Below, in pieces: positions 1 through 9,106 of a stretch of 64,000 nt of DNA (position 1 is its first letter; each line of letters starts with the position of its first letter). Below the pieces are notes generated by a model. It made no database searches. It had not been told where the DNA came from and was given only the letters and a program-made list of their open reading frames with translations. A program made the translations under genes and the position numbers. Source of the stretch: Variovorax brevis (lineage in GTDB: Bacteria; Pseudomonadota; Gammaproteobacteria; Burkholderiales; Burkholderiaceae_C); NCBI RefSeq assembly GCF_030317105.1, contig NZ_JASZYG010000004.1, forward strand, positions 310,001 to 374,000, written 5' to 3'.

Positions 1-1130
1 TCGTGTCGGAGCGGCCGGGGCACCGGATCATGGAGCAATACCATCCGCTCGGCCCGGTGGCCATCATCACGGCCTTCAACTTTCCGAGCGCGGTGTTTGC
101 GTGGAATGCCGCGCTGGCGCTGGTGTGCGGCGATCCGGTGATCTTCAAGCCTTCGGAGAAGGCGCCCTTGTCGGGTCTTGCGACTTTCAAGGCGCTGGAG
201 CGCGCGATCGAACGCTTTGGCGACCGGGCACCCGAGGGCCTCGCGCAGATCGTCATTGGCAAGGCGCCGCTGGCCGAGGCGCTGGTGGAAAGCCCGTCGA
301 TCGCGCTGGTTTCCGCGACCGGCTCCACGCGCATGGGCCGCGCCGTCGGCCCCAAGGTGGCGGCCCGGTTCGGCAAGCGGATCCTTGAACTCGGCGGCAA
401 CAACGCCATGGTCGTCACGCCGGCTGCGGACCTTGACCTGGCCCTTCGCGCCATCCTCTTCAGCGCCGTGGGCACTGCGGGCCAGCGCTGCACTTCGCTG
501 CGGCGGCTCATCGTGCACCGCAGCGTCAAGGATGTGCTGCTTGAAAAACTGGTGAAGGCCTATGGCACGCTGCGTGTCGGCAACCCATTGGAAGCGGGCA
601 CGCTGGTCGGGCCGCTCATCGACGAGGCGGCCTTCAACGCCCTGCAAGCGTCGATCGGCGCGGCCAAGGACCAAGGCGGAAAGCGGCTGACCGGCGGCGG
701 TCGCGCGCTTGCCAAGGAGTTTCCGAACGCCTTCTACGTGCAGCCCGCAATCGTCGATATGCCGGCGCAAACCGGGATCGTGCGCCACGAAACCTTCGGC
801 CCCCTGCTCTACGTGCTGACCTACGAAGACTTCGAGAGCGCCATCGAGATGCACAACGACGTGCCGCAAGGCCTGTCGTCCTGCATCTTCTCGAACGACA
901 TGCGCGAGGTCGAGACCTTCATCTCCGCGGCGGGTTCGGACTGCGGCATGGCCAACGTCAACATCGGGCCCAGCGGCGCCGAGATCGGTGGCGCTTTCGG
1001 GGGCGAAAAGGAAACGGGCGGCGATCGGGAAAGCGGGTCGGATTCGTGGAAGCAGTACATGCGGCGGACCACCAACACGATCAACTTCTCGCGGGAGTTG
1101 CCCCTGGCGCAGGGGATCAGCTTCGGCTGA
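1..1130 (+). CDS. Aldehyde dehydrogenase, ALDH7 family (5'-truncated by window edge)
   Basis: NAD(P)-dependent oxidation of an aldehyde. The sequence most resembles ALDH7/antiquitin-type alpha-aminoadipic semialdehyde (piperideine-6-carboxylate) dehydrogenase of lysine catabolism. About 375 residues are visible; family members are about 500, so roughly the first 120-130 residues lie before the window and the in-frame GTG at base 3 is not a true start. Visible core: AFNFP cofactor-fold segment, FKPSEKAPL, the SATGSTRMG nucleotide loop, general-base Glu in ILELGG (visible residue about 129) and nucleophile Cys in GQRCTSL (about 163). It converges on cysE with a 17-base gap. The family call is firm; the exact substrate is inferred from resemblance only. 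Confidence 0.9.
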   Translation, partial: VSERPGHRIMEQYHPLGPVAIITAFNFPSAVFAWNAALALVCGDPVIFKPSEKAPLSGLATFKALERAIERFGDRAPEGLAQIVIGKAPLAEALVESPSIALVSATGSTRMGRAVGPKVAARFGKRILELGGNNAMVVTPAADLDLALRAILFSAVGTAGQRCTSLRRLIVHRSVKDVLLEKLVKAYGTLRVGNPLEAGTLVGPLIDEAAFNALQASIGAAKDQGGKRLTGGGRALAKEFPNAFYVQPAIVDMPAQTGIVRHETFGPLLYVLTYEDFESAIEMHNDVPQGLSSCIFSNDMREVETFISAAGSDCGMANVNIGPSGAEIGGAFGGEKETGGDRESGSDSWKQYMRRTTNTINFSRELPLAQGISFG

Positions 1131-1147
1131 AACCCCCGGCGCGCAGG

Positions 1148-1915
1148 CTACTTCCCCACCAACTCCGTCAGCTTCTTCGCCTCGAAGCACTCTTCACGCG
1201 CCGCTTCATCCGGCACGCAATCGCGCCCTGGTTGCTGCGAGAGCTTCTCCAGCGCCTGCCAGATGAGCGCGATCTGGTGTTCTTGCGACGATGCGTTGTC
1301 GATCAACCCGCGCATCGCCAGCGACAGCGGATCGTCGCTCTGCGTCACGCCATAGGCCGAGAACTTCTCTTCGCCCGGAACCTGTGCGCGCGCGGCGTCG
1401 CCGGCCGGGATGATGCGCGCCGGAATGCCGACCGCCGTGGCGCCCGCCGGCACCGGCCGCGTCACCACCGCGTTGGAGCCGATGCGCGCACCGTCGCCCA
1501 CGGTGAAGCCGCCCAGCACCTTCGCGCCGGCCCCGACCACCACGTCGCGTCCCAGCGTCGGATGCCGCTTGGCGCCCTTGTAGAGCGAGGTGCCGCCCAG
1601 CGTCACGCCCTGGTAAATCGTGCAGCCATCACCGATCTCCGCCGTTTCGCCGACGACCACGCCCATCGCGTGGTCGAAGAACACGCGGTCACCGATCTTC
1701 GCGGCCGGGTGGATCTCGATCCCGGTGATCCAGCGCGAGAAATGCGCGATGAACTGGCCGATCCACTTCAGGCCACGGTTCCAACACCAGTGCGCCGCGC
1801 GGTGCAGCCTCACGGCATGGAAGCCGGGGTACAGCGTCAGCACTTCCCAGGCCGAGCGGGCGGCCGGGTCGCGCTCGAGGATGCAGCGGATGTCGGATTG
1901 CAGGCGTGCAAACAT
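1148..1915 (-). CDS. cysE: Serine O-acetyltransferase
   Basis: Transfers acetyl from acetyl-CoA to L-serine, making O-acetylserine for cysteine synthesis in the cytosol. The 255 residues match the SAT family: an N-terminal helical part, then a left-handed beta-helix of hexapeptide repeats from about residue 70 (IHPAAKIGD, VVVGETAEIGD, IYQGVTLGG) ending near AVGIPARII. The catalytic His is in FFDHAMG and the acetyl-CoA region is around GGTSLYKGAKRHPTLG. It lies 31 bases downstream of trmJ on the same strand and may be co-transcribed with it. The C-terminal ~70 residues after the hexapeptide domain are longer than usual and might affect complex formation with cysteine synthase (inference). Confidence 0.95.
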   Translation of the reverse strand: MFARLQSDIRCILERDPAARSAWEVLTLYPGFHAVRLHRAAHWCWNRGLKWIGQFIAHFSRWITGIEIHPAAKIGDRVFFDHAMGVVVGETAEIGDGCTIYQGVTLGGTSLYKGAKRHPTLGRDVVVGAGAKVLGGFTVGDGARIGSNAVVTRPVPAGATAVGIPARIIPAGDAARAQVPGEEKFSAYGVTQSDDPLSLAMRGLIDNASSQEHQIALIWQALEKLSQQPGRDCVPDEAAREECFEAKKLTELVGK

Positions 1916-1946
1916 CGTTCAGTGATATCGATATGGGACGCGCAGT

Positions 1947-2711
1947 CTATCGCTCGTCGCTATCGCTTGCTGGCTGCGGGGGCTCCTTGCCCGAGTCGGG
2001 CCGGTGCGGGTCGACCATCGCCTTGGCGATGCCGCGCAGGATGTGGATTTCCTCCGGCGTGGGTTGGGCGCGGTTGAACAGTTGCTGCAGCCGCGGCATC
2101 AACTTCTTGGGCGCCTGCGGGTCGAGAAAGCCGATCTGCACCAGCGAACGCTCCCAGTGTTCGAGCATGCCGGCAACTGCCTTGGCGTCAGCCGCGGGAT
2201 TCGGCGTGACGGCCTCGCGCACTTCGAAGCCGCCCAGCGCCTGCCGCCATTCGTAGGCAATGACCTGGATCGCCGCGCCCAGGTTCAGGGAGCCGAAGTT
2301 CGGATCGGTGGGAATGGTCAGGGCGACATTGCAGCGATACACGTCCTCGTTGCGCATTCCGAATCGCTCGGAGCCGAAGAGAAAGGCCACGTGCTGGTCG
2401 GATTGGGCCAACTCACCCAGATGCTCGCGCGGCGTGCGCGTGGGTGGTCCGAAGTCGCGCGGGATCATGGCCGTGGCGCACAGGTGGGTCACGCCGTCGA
2501 GTGCTTCGTCCAGCGTTTCGACGATGCGCGCCTTGGCCAGCACGTCGAGCGCACCACTCGCGCGCTGGATGGTTTCCTCGCGCCGCAAGACATTGGCCCA
2601 GCGCGGCGCAACGAGCACGAGGTCGTCGAAGCCCATGGTTCGCAAGGCACGTGCGGCGGCGCCGACGTTGCCGGCGTGGCTGGTCTGGATGAGGATGAAT
2701 CGGGTACGCAT
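1947..2711 (-). CDS. trmJ: tRNA (cytidine/uridine-2'-O-)-methyltransferase TrmJ
   Basis: SPOUT-class RNA methyltransferase that 2'-O-methylates position 32 of tRNAs using SAM. The protein of 254 residues begins MRTRFILIQTSHAGNVGAAAR, the usual TrmJ N-terminus. The SAM-binding knot is seen in LFGSERFGMRNEDV and LNLGAAIQV. The start at 2711 is chosen because longer in-frame upstream sequence has no family resemblance and runs into the suhB leader. The C-terminus (after about residue 160) is the variable helical extension and ends in a Pro/Ser/Asp-rich tail. It is divergent from suhB across a 125-base gap and followed by cysE, an arrangement common in Burkholderiales. Confidence 0.93.
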   Translation of the reverse strand: MRTRFILIQTSHAGNVGAAARALRTMGFDDLVLVAPRWANVLRREETIQRASGALDVLAKARIVETLDEALDGVTHLCATAMIPRDFGPPTRTPREHLGELAQSDQHVAFLFGSERFGMRNEDVYRCNVALTIPTDPNFGSLNLGAAIQVIAYEWRQALGGFEVREAVTPNPAADAKAVAGMLEHWERSLVQIGFLDPQAPKKLMPRLQQLFNRAQPTPEEIHILRGIAKAMVDPHRPDSGKEPPQPASDSDER

Positions 2712-2836
2712 GGGAAGCGAAGAGCTGCAACGACCTGTAAATGGTCGGTCCGGGTAAAATCGGGGCCAATTGTCGCCGCCCGCATCGCCGAGCCGCATCT
2801 TCGGCCTTCCCGCCTGCCCGTTCTTCACACAATCCA

Positions 2837-3859
2837 ATGTCGTCCAACCTGCATCCCATGCTCAACGTGGCCATCAAGGCCGCACGCGCCGCCGGCGCCA
2901 TCATCAACCGGGCCGCGCTCGACGTCGAAGCGGTGCGCATCTCGCAAAAGCAGGTCAATGACTTCGTCACCGAAGTCGATCACGCGAGCGAAGCCGCCAT
3001 CATCGAGACGCTGCTCACCGCCTACCCCGGCCATGGCATCCTGGCCGAGGAATCGGGCACCCAGCATGGCGCGCAGGATTCGGATTACGTGTGGATCATC
3101 GATCCGCTGGACGGCACCACCAACTTCATCCACGGCTTTCCGGTGTATTGCGTGTCGATCGCGCTGTCGGTCAAGGGCAAGATCGAGCAGGCCGTCATCT
3201 ACGACCCGAGCCGCAACGACCTCTTCACCGCCACCAAGGGCCGCGGCGCCTACATGAACGACCGGCGCCTGCGCGTGAGCAAGCGCACCAAGCTCACCGA
3301 GTGCCTCATCTCCACGGGCTTCCCTTTCCGCACGGGCGACAACTTCAAGCAGTACCTGGCCATCATGGCCGACCTGATGCCGCGCGCCGCCGGCCTGCGC
3401 CGCCCCGGTTCAGCCGCCCTCGACCTCGCCTACGTGGCGGCAGGCTTCTCGGACGCTTTCTTCGAAACCGGCCTCAACATCTGGGACATCGCGGCGGGCT
3501 CGCTGCTGGTCACCGAAGCGGGTGGCCTCATCGGCAATTTCACGGGCGAGCCTGACTTTCTCGATCAGCGCGAATGCCTGGCCGGTGCGCCGCGCATCTA
3601 CGGCCAGCTCGTGCCGCTGCTGGCCAAGTACTCCAAGTTCGCCGGCGTGGACGACAAGATGCGCGCCTCGGACCGCATCCGCGCCGTGACCGCCGGCAAT
3701 GCCGACGACGCCACCTACGCCCGCTCCACGGTGAGCCTGCAGCAGCCCGAGGCCGAAGGCGGCGAGCAAGCTGCACCCGCCCCTGCGCCGGCAACGCGCA
3801 AGCTCACGCGCGTGCGCACCGAAGCCCCGACTCCCACGGATCCTTCTTCGGCTGAGTGA
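2837..3859 (+). CDS. suhB: Inositol-1-monophosphatase family protein SuhB
   Basis: Mg-dependent phosphatase of the inositol monophosphatase superfamily; in proteobacteria SuhB also acts with rRNA antitermination complexes. Of 340 residues, the metal site is intact: E71-E72 in ILAEESG, D89-P-L-D92 in [16 protein letters not shown], and the WDIAAG motif near residue 217. Start: ATG at 2837 gives the usual [20 protein letters not shown] opening. After the catalytic domain (about residue 265) there is a 70-residue Ala/Pro/Glu-rich tail not needed for the fold. Its stop overlaps the start of the FUSC gene, suggesting translational coupling. Divergent from trmJ. Confidence 0.95.
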   Translation: MSSNLHPMLNVAIKAARAAGAIINRAALDVEAVRISQKQVNDFVTEVDHASEAAIIETLLTAYPGHGILAEESGTQHGAQDSDYVWIIDPLDGTTNFIHGFPVYCVSIALSVKGKIEQAVIYDPSRNDLFTATKGRGAYMNDRRLRVSKRTKLTECLISTGFPFRTGDNFKQYLAIMADLMPRAAGLRRPGSAALDLAYVAAGFSDAFFETGLNIWDIAAGSLLVTEAGGLIGNFTGEPDFLDQRECLAGAPRIYGQLVPLLAKYSKFAGVDDKMRASDRIRAVTAGNADDATYARSTVSLQQPEAEGGEQAAPAPAPATRKLTRVRTEAPTPTDPSSAE

Positions 3860-6096
3860 TGCAGGCGCAGCGCGCCGCGGCGCGACGTACTCGCGCGGCG
3901 ATGCGCGTCGCCCTGAGCTACTACATCGCCAACGGCCTGTCGGTCGCCATCGGTCTGGCGGTCATTTCCGCGGGCGTTCACCTGGCGCTGGGCGTTGCGG
4001 CCGGTGCCGCGGCCTCCGTCGGCGTCATCGTCTGCGCGCCGCCCGACATGGCGGCACCCCGGCGCGGCAAGTTCTTCACCATGCTGCCGGCGCCGCTCAT
4101 CGGCCTGCCGCTATTTTTTGCCGTGCAGATGCTGCACACGCGTCCACTGCTGCTGGGCTTGGTGCTGGTGCCGGCCACCTTCCTCGCCTTCCTGGCCATG
4201 GCGTGGGGCAAGCGGGGCATTCCCATCGCCATTGCGGTGATGTTCTCGATGATCTTCTCAATGGCCACGCCGCCCTCCGAAAGCGCCACGCAGGCGCTGT
4301 GGACGACGGCGTATTTCGGCTTGGGCGCAGGCCTCTATGTACTCTGGGCGACGGCCGCGAATTCGCTGCTCAACGCGCGCTATCGGGTCCAATTCGTTGC
4401 GGACGTGCTGCTCACGCTGGCCGCGCTGATGCGCACGCAGGCGCGGCAGTTCGCCACGCGCGACGAGTCCGATGACGTGCGCGAGACCCATGCACCGCTG
4501 CTCGGCCAGTTGCTGAGCAACCAGGCGGCGCTGGCCGACCAGCTGCAGGCCGCACGCGACATCGTGCTCGAATCGCCTCGCACGGCCCGGCGCCAGCAGC
4601 TGTCGGCCATGCTCATGGTCGTGCTGGAAATGCGCGACCACCTGGTGGCCAGCGAACTCGACCTGGATGCCCTCAAGGCCCATCCGGGCGGCGCACAGGC
4701 GCTGGCCGAGCTGCGGCACGTCGTCGAGGAGCTGGCCGGCGAAACTGCCGCGCTGGCCGACGCCCTGCTGCAGGGCCGCACGCCCGAATCGCCGCTGGAC
4801 CGCCGCCCCGTGCTGGCCGACATCCGTCTGCCACAAGATGACTCGCCCACCGATGGCCGCATGGGCCCGACCCCCGCCGTGCTGGCACGCGGCATGGCCA
4901 ACCGCATCGGGCACCTGAACGACGAAGTCATGAAGCTCGCGCTGCTCGCGCGTGGCGAGCGCGAGCCCGACCTCGCCGTGGTGCGTGCCAGCTGGAAGAT
5001 GTTCGTGAGTCCGACGTCCTGGTCGATCGCGCCATTCCTCACCGTGTGGCGCTGGGATGCGCCGCCGCTTCGCCACGCCATCCGCGCGACGCTGGCCATG
5101 GCGGCGGGCTACGGCATCGCCCTGTTGCTGCCTTGGGGCTCGCACGACTACTGGATTCTGCTGACCATCGTGGTCGTGCTGCGCGGCAGCCTTTCGCAAA
5201 CGCTGGAGCGGCGCAATCACCGCGTGGCGGGCACGCTGCTGGGCTGCGTGCTCGCCACCGCCCTGCTGGCGGCGCACCCCTCGCCGCTGGCGCTGCTGGC
5301 CTGCGTGACCATCGCGCAGGCGATCGCGCACGGTTTTGCGGTGCGCCGCTACCTCATCACCGCGGTGGCGGCGACCGTGCTGGGGCTGGTGCAGGCCCAC
5401 GTGCTCAACGCCGGCGTGGCGCCGACCTTCGCCCTCTTCGAGCGCATTGCGGACACCTTGATCGGCGCCGGACTGGCCTGGGCCTTTTGCTATGTGCTCC
5501 CTTCGTGGGAACGCACCCAGCTGCCCATGCTGGTCACGCGCACGCTCAAGGCCCAGGCGCTGCACGCCAAGCTGGCGCTGGGCCTGGGTCAGCTGCGCGC
5601 CACCGACGACAGCACCGAGCTCGCATGGCGCCTGGCGCGGCGAGAAGCCTATGACAGCCTCTCGGCGCTGGTGCAGGCGACGCAGCGCTCGCTGTCCGAG
5701 CCGCGCGCCGTGCAGCCGCCACTGGGGCCGCTGGAACACCTGCAGGCGCACAGCTACCAGTTGCTCGCGCAACTGAGCGCGGTGAAGTCGATGCTTGTGC
5801 TGCGCCGCGACCGGCTCACGCCCGAGGAGATCGAAGGCCCCCTGGCGCGTACCGCGCAACGCATCGAGGACGCCCTGTGCGCGCGTCCGGCGGATTTGCC
5901 GGCCGAGCCGCCGCCCGCGGGCATTCCCGCGGCGAGCGCGGGCGGCCCGGTGCCGCTGCCCGATCCTTTCGACAACGACATCAGCCCCTGGTTGCTGCGC
6001 CGGCTCGACATGGCCACGCGCATTGCGTCGCAGGTGAGCGCCGACGCGGCACGCATTCTGCAGGCCAACGATCCGAGTTCCCAAGCGACGACATGA
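3859..6096 (+). CDS. FUSC family inner-membrane transporter (YccS/AaeB-like)
   Basis: Predicted efflux-type inner-membrane protein of the fusaric-acid-resistance superfamily. It is about 745 residues with two hydrophobic blocks: the first about residues 15-155 (VALSYYIANGLSVAIGLAVI onward) and the second about residues 405-520 (AIRATLAMAAGYGIALLLPW, SHDYWILLTIVVVLRGSLSQTLERR). A cytosolic region rich in Arg, Leu and Glu lies between and after them. The motif WILLTIVVVLRGS followed by T-ERR-HRVAGTLLGC is characteristic of the second FUSC domain. ATG at 3859 overlaps the suhB stop (TGATG); a GTG one codon earlier is the alternative. The stop overlaps the following MscS gene. Substrate unknown. 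Confidence 0.88.
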   Translation: MQAQRAAARRTRAAMRVALSYYIANGLSVAIGLAVISAGVHLALGVAAGAAASVGVIVCAPPDMAAPRRGKFFTMLPAPLIGLPLFFAVQMLHTRPLLLGLVLVPATFLAFLAMAWGKRGIPIAIAVMFSMIFSMATPPSESATQALWTTAYFGLGAGLYVLWATAANSLLNARYRVQFVADVLLTLAALMRTQARQFATRDESDDVRETHAPLLGQLLSNQAALADQLQAARDIVLESPRTARRQQLSAMLMVVLEMRDHLVASELDLDALKAHPGGAQALAELRHVVEELAGETAALADALLQGRTPESPLDRRPVLADIRLPQDDSPTDGRMGPTPAVLARGMANRIGHLNDEVMKLALLARGEREPDLAVVRASWKMFVSPTSWSIAPFLTVWRWDAPPLRHAIRATLAMAAGYGIALLLPWGSHDYWILLTIVVVLRGSLSQTLERRNHRVAGTLLGCVLATALLAAHPSPLALLACVTIAQAIAHGFAVRRYLITAVAATVLGLVQAHVLNAGVAPTFALFERIADTLIGAGLAWAFCYVLPSWERTQLPMLVTRTLKAQALHAKLALGLGQLRATDDSTELAWRLARREAYDSLSALVQATQRSLSEPRAVQPPLGPLEHLQAHSYQLLAQLSAVKSMLVLRRDRLTPEEIEGPLARTAQRIEDALCARPADLPAEPPPAGIPAASAGGPVPLPDPFDNDISPWLLRRLDMATRIASQVSADAARILQANDPSSQATT

Positions 6097-7205
6097 ACAG
6101 CCAGATCATCCTGTCCCATCCGTGGTTTCCGCCCCTGCTGGCGGCCTTGATCGCCGTGCCTGTCGCGTTCATCGTCTATCGGATCGGCGGCTTGCTGCTC
6201 ATGCGATTGACGCGCCAGCTGCCCGGTCTTCACATGATGGTCGACAAGTGCCGCTCGGCCGCGCGCTGGGTGCTTCCGCTGGTTGCGCTGCAATTGATCT
6301 GGGAAGGAGCGCCGGACGACCTGCGCGGCATGGGCAGCGTCCGGCATACCACCGGCCTGCTCCTCATCGCGACCGTGACCTGGCTGCTGGTGCGCGCCAT
6401 CGCCGGGTTCACCGAAGGCTTCTTGTCGAAGCACCCGCCCACCGTCCAGGACAACCTGCAGGCCCGGCGCATCCACACCCAAGGCACCGTGCTCGCCCGC
6501 ACCGCCATGACGGTGGTGACGGTGGCCGGCGGCGCCATGATGCTGATGACCTTTCCCGGCGCCCGCCAGGTGGGCGCGAGCCTGCTGGCATCGGCCGGCG
6601 TGATCGGCATCGTCGCCGGCCTGGCAGCCAAGCCGGTGTTCAGCAACCTCATTGCCGGACTGCAGTTGGCGCTGGCGCAGCCCATCCGCATCGACGACGT
6701 GCTGGTGGTCGAGGGGGAATGGGGCCGCGTGGAAGAAATCACCGGCACCTTCGTCGTGCTGCGCATCTGGGATGAGCGCTGCCTCATCCTGCCGCTGCAG
6801 TACTTCATCGAAAAGCCGTTCCAGAACTGGACGCGCAGCAGTTCGCAGTTGCTGGGCTCGGCCTTTTTCTACGTGGACTACGGCATGCCGCTGGCTCCGC
6901 TGCGGGCCGAGATGGAGCGCATCGTGCGCGCCGCGCCCGAGTGGGATGGACGTACCTTCGTGATGCAGGTGACCGACACCACCGAACGCACGATGCAGCT
7001 GCGCGTGCTGGCCACGGCGGCTTCGTCGGCGCTGGCGTTCGACCTGCGCTGCCGCATCCGCGAAGGGCTCATCGACTACATGCAGCGGGAGTACCCGCAG
7101 TTCCTTCCGCGCCTGCGCATCCAGAGCGACGCGGCCATGCCAACTGCCACGTCCAGTGCTGCGGCCGCGGTGGCGGGTGGCAAGGTGCTCACGCCGAACG
7201 GGTGA
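6093..7205 (+). CDS. MscS family mechanosensitive ion channel
   Basis: Small-conductance mechanosensitive channel-like protein, probably gating on membrane tension in the inner membrane. It has 370 residues, longer than E. coli MscS (286). Hydrophobic segments lie at about residues 8-32, 65-82, 90-110 and 142-165; the pore helix region is VIGIVAGLAAKPVFSNLIAGLQLALAQPI, leading into the beta-domain motif IDDVLVVEGEWGRVEEI and then LPLQYFIEKPFQNW. The start is the ATG at 6093, which overlaps the stop of the FUSC gene (ATGA); the longer open frame upstream is inside FUSC. Coupled translation with FUSC suggests an envelope-stress unit (inference). Confidence 0.9.
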   Translation: MNSQIILSHPWFPPLLAALIAVPVAFIVYRIGGLLLMRLTRQLPGLHMMVDKCRSAARWVLPLVALQLIWEGAPDDLRGMGSVRHTTGLLLIATVTWLLVRAIAGFTEGFLSKHPPTVQDNLQARRIHTQGTVLARTAMTVVTVAGGAMMLMTFPGARQVGASLLASAGVIGIVAGLAAKPVFSNLIAGLQLALAQPIRIDDVLVVEGEWGRVEEITGTFVVLRIWDERCLILPLQYFIEKPFQNWTRSSSQLLGSAFFYVDYGMPLAPLRAEMERIVRAAPEWDGRTFVMQVTDTTERTMQLRVLATAASSALAFDLRCRIREGLIDYMQREYPQFLPRLRIQSDAAMPTATSSAAAAVAGGKVLTPNG

Positions 7206-7279
7206 CCGCGCCGCGCCGGCGCCGGTGACAGCCCGCCGGTTCCATGGACAATGCCTCCAGATCTTTCTGGAGAGTTGCC

Positions 7280-7636
7280 ATGAGAAGAATTGCCGCGACG
7301 ATGCTCGCACTCGCCGCCACCGTCGCCGGGCCGGCAGCCCACGCGGCGTCGGACCTCCTGTTCCTGAAGAACAGCCCCGCTTCCAAATTCAGTGCGGCCG
7401 ACTTCAAGATGCTGCGCGGCGCAATCGACAAGTCGCTGGCCGGCGCACCGGAAGGCGAGGCGACGGAATGGAAGAACGACAAGACCGGCGCGGCCGGCAC
7501 CGTCACCCCCGCTGGCGTCGACAGCGCCTCGCCCAAGTGCCGCAAACTGCGCATCGCCAACAGCTACAAGCTCATGAAAGACGAAGGCGTCTACACCTTC
7601 TGCCAAGGCAACACGGGGCAGTGGAAGCTGAGATAG
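7280..7636 (+). CDS. Small secreted protein, surface-antigen (RT0821/Lpp0805)-like
   Basis: A 118-residue protein with a clear signal peptide: MRRIAATMLALAATVAG followed by PAAHAAS, cleavage probably after AHA. The start at 7280 has a Shine-Dalgarno-like GGAGAG seven bases upstream; an in-frame ATG at 7244 would spoil the signal peptide. The mature part resembles the small surface-antigen fold: DFKMLRGAIDKSLAGAPEGEATEW, a GAAGTVTP turn, CRKLRIANSYKL and a C-terminal FCQGNTGQWKL. Two Cys residues could form a periplasmic disulfide. The function is unknown; the fold assignment rests on this spacing pattern and is tentative. Confidence 0.72.
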   Translation: MRRIAATMLALAATVAGPAAHAASDLLFLKNSPASKFSAADFKMLRGAIDKSLAGAPEGEATEWKNDKTGAAGTVTPAGVDSASPKCRKLRIANSYKLMKDEGVYTFCQGNTGQWKLR

Positions 7637-7785
7637 CACCCAGCGCATAGCGCCGGCCGACGCGCTTCGCCTCGGCAATCCTGGCTCGCCGACCGCCACG
7701 TGTGGCGCGCTCCTACACGCGCGCATGACGGCGGGGGCAGCATGGCTTCTTTCCCGTCGAATGGACGGATGCGAAAGGAGTCGAG

Positions 7786-8091
7786 ATGCCCAGAGGTGAC
7801 AAATCCGCTTATACGGACAAGCAGAAACGCAAGGCCGAACACATCGAGCAAGGCTACGAGAAGCGCGGCGTTTCCGGCCCGGAGGCTGAACGTCGTGCGT
7901 GGGCCACCGTGAACAAGGAAAGCGGCGGCGGAGAAAAGAGCGGTTCCGGGCGCGGCAAGCCGGAAAACCACAGCGCGTCGCGCAAGGGCGGTCGCCTGGG
8001 TGGTCAGGCATCGGCGTCCCGCCCTGCGGCGGCGCGCTCGGCTTCGGCCAAGAAGGCCGCTGCCACCCGCAAGCGCCACGCGGCCTCCTGA
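7786..8091 (+). CDS. Small basic KGG/plasmid-stabilization-like stress protein
   Basis: A 101-residue very hydrophilic, Lys/Arg/Ala/Gly-rich protein. The N-terminus MPRGDKSAYTDKQKRKAEHIEQGYEKRGVS, cut here after its family-typical first half, matches a widespread group often annotated as plasmid stabilization protein; that name has no solid functional basis. The middle NKESGGGEKSGSGRG and SRKGGRLGGQA segments resemble KGG-type stress proteins, and the tail is an Ala-Lys-Arg-rich stretch like a nucleic-acid-binding tail. A strong AAAGGAG lies seven bases before the ATG. It is followed 16 bases later by a general-stress SDR, which supports a role in stress protection (inference). Confidence 0.75.
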   Translation: MPRGDKSAYTDKQKRKAEHIEQGYEKRGVSGPEAERRAWATVNKESGGGEKSGSGRGKPENHSASRKGGRLGGQASASRPAAARSASAKKAAATRKRHAAS

Positions 8092-8107
8092 ACTCAGGTT
8101 GTTGCCC

Positions 8108-9106
8108 ATGCCGAGTGCTCCCAAAACCACGACCGCCAAACCGAAGGCGGTCGCGAAACACCAGCGCGCCGTCCAGCGGACGCAAGACGCACATGACCGT
8201 GCCACACCCGCAGCGCGCAAGTCGAAGCGTGCGGTGCAGGCCGGGCCGCGTGACTACCCCACCCTGCCATTGCCCAGGCAGCATCTGCGCAAGCCCGGCA
8301 CCGAGGCCGACATGGAACTGCGACCGCAGTTCCTGGCGCCCGACTACCGTGGCAGCGGCAAGCTCGCGGGCATGACGGCATTGATCACCGGCGGCGACTC
8401 GGGCATCGGGCGCGCCGTGGCGGTGCTGTTTGCGCGCGAAGGCGCGGACGTCGCCATCGTCTACCTCGACGAACACCTGGATGCCCAGGAAACGCAGATG
8501 CACGTGGAAGCCGAAGGCACGCGCTGTCTGCTCATCCCCGGCAACCTGGGCGACCCGGCTTTCTGCGAGGAAGCGGTCAAGAAGACGGTGAAGGCCTTCG
8601 GCAAGCTCGACATCCTGGTCAACAACGCGGCATTCCAGTTGCACGCCACGGACATCGCCGACGTGACGGACGAACGGCTCGCCCTCACCCTCGACACCAA
8701 CGTCGGCGGCTATTTCCGCATGGCGCGGGCGGCGGTGCCGCATCTGAAGGAAGGCTCCAGCATCATCAACACCGGCTCCGTGACAGGGCTCGAAGGCAGT
8801 GCGCACCTGCTCGACTACTCGACCACCAAGGGTGCGATCCACGCTTTTACGAAGGCGCTCGCGAGCAACCTGCTGCCCAAGGGTATCCGCGTGAATGCGA
8901 TCGCGCCCGGGCCGGTGTGGACGCCGCTCAACCCGGCCGATGCGCCGCCTTCCAAAGTCGCGCAGTTCGGGGAGCAGACCGACATGAAGCGCCCGGCCCA
9001 GCCCGAAGAACTGTCGCCGGCCTATGTGTTCCTTGCGTCACCCGTGTGCTCGGGCTACATCACGGGCATCGTGCTTCCCGTGACGGGCAGCGTGGGCGCG
9101 ATATGA
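8108..9106 (+). CDS. SDR family oxidoreductase, YdaD/YghA general-stress type
   Basis: NAD(P)-dependent short-chain dehydrogenase of 332 residues. After a ~75-residue Lys/Arg/Ala-rich N-terminal extension, the Rossmann domain begins with the TGGDSGIGRAVA nucleotide motif (about residue 98). The NNAA motif and catalytic Tyr/Lys in DYSTTKGA (Y-x-x-x-K) follow, then VNAIAPGPVWTPL. Spacing and wording such as DVAIVYLDEHLDAQET and RCLLIPGNLGD closely resemble B. subtilis YdaD and E. coli YghA. ATG at 8108 is the first start that does not overlap the preceding gene. Its stop overlaps the next start (ATGA). The physiological substrate is not known. Confidence 0.9.
   Translation: MPSAPKTTTAKPKAVAKHQRAVQRTQDAHDRATPAARKSKRAVQAGPRDYPTLPLPRQHLRKPGTEADMELRPQFLAPDYRGSGKLAGMTALITGGDSGIGRAVAVLFAREGADVAIVYLDEHLDAQETQMHVEAEGTRCLLIPGNLGDPAFCEEAVKKTVKAFGKLDILVNNAAFQLHATDIADVTDERLALTLDTNVGGYFRMARAAVPHLKEGSSIINTGSVTGLEGSAHLLDYSTTKGAIHAFTKALASNLLPKGIRVNAIAPGPVWTPLNPADAPPSKVAQFGEQTDMKRPAQPEELSPAYVFLASPVCSGYITGIVLPVTGSVGAI

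Noticed and set aside
4258..6084. 608-codon open frame antisense to the FUSC gene
   Set aside because: Composition is Arg/Gln/His/Gly repeats typical of an antisense shadow; no recognisable protein features.
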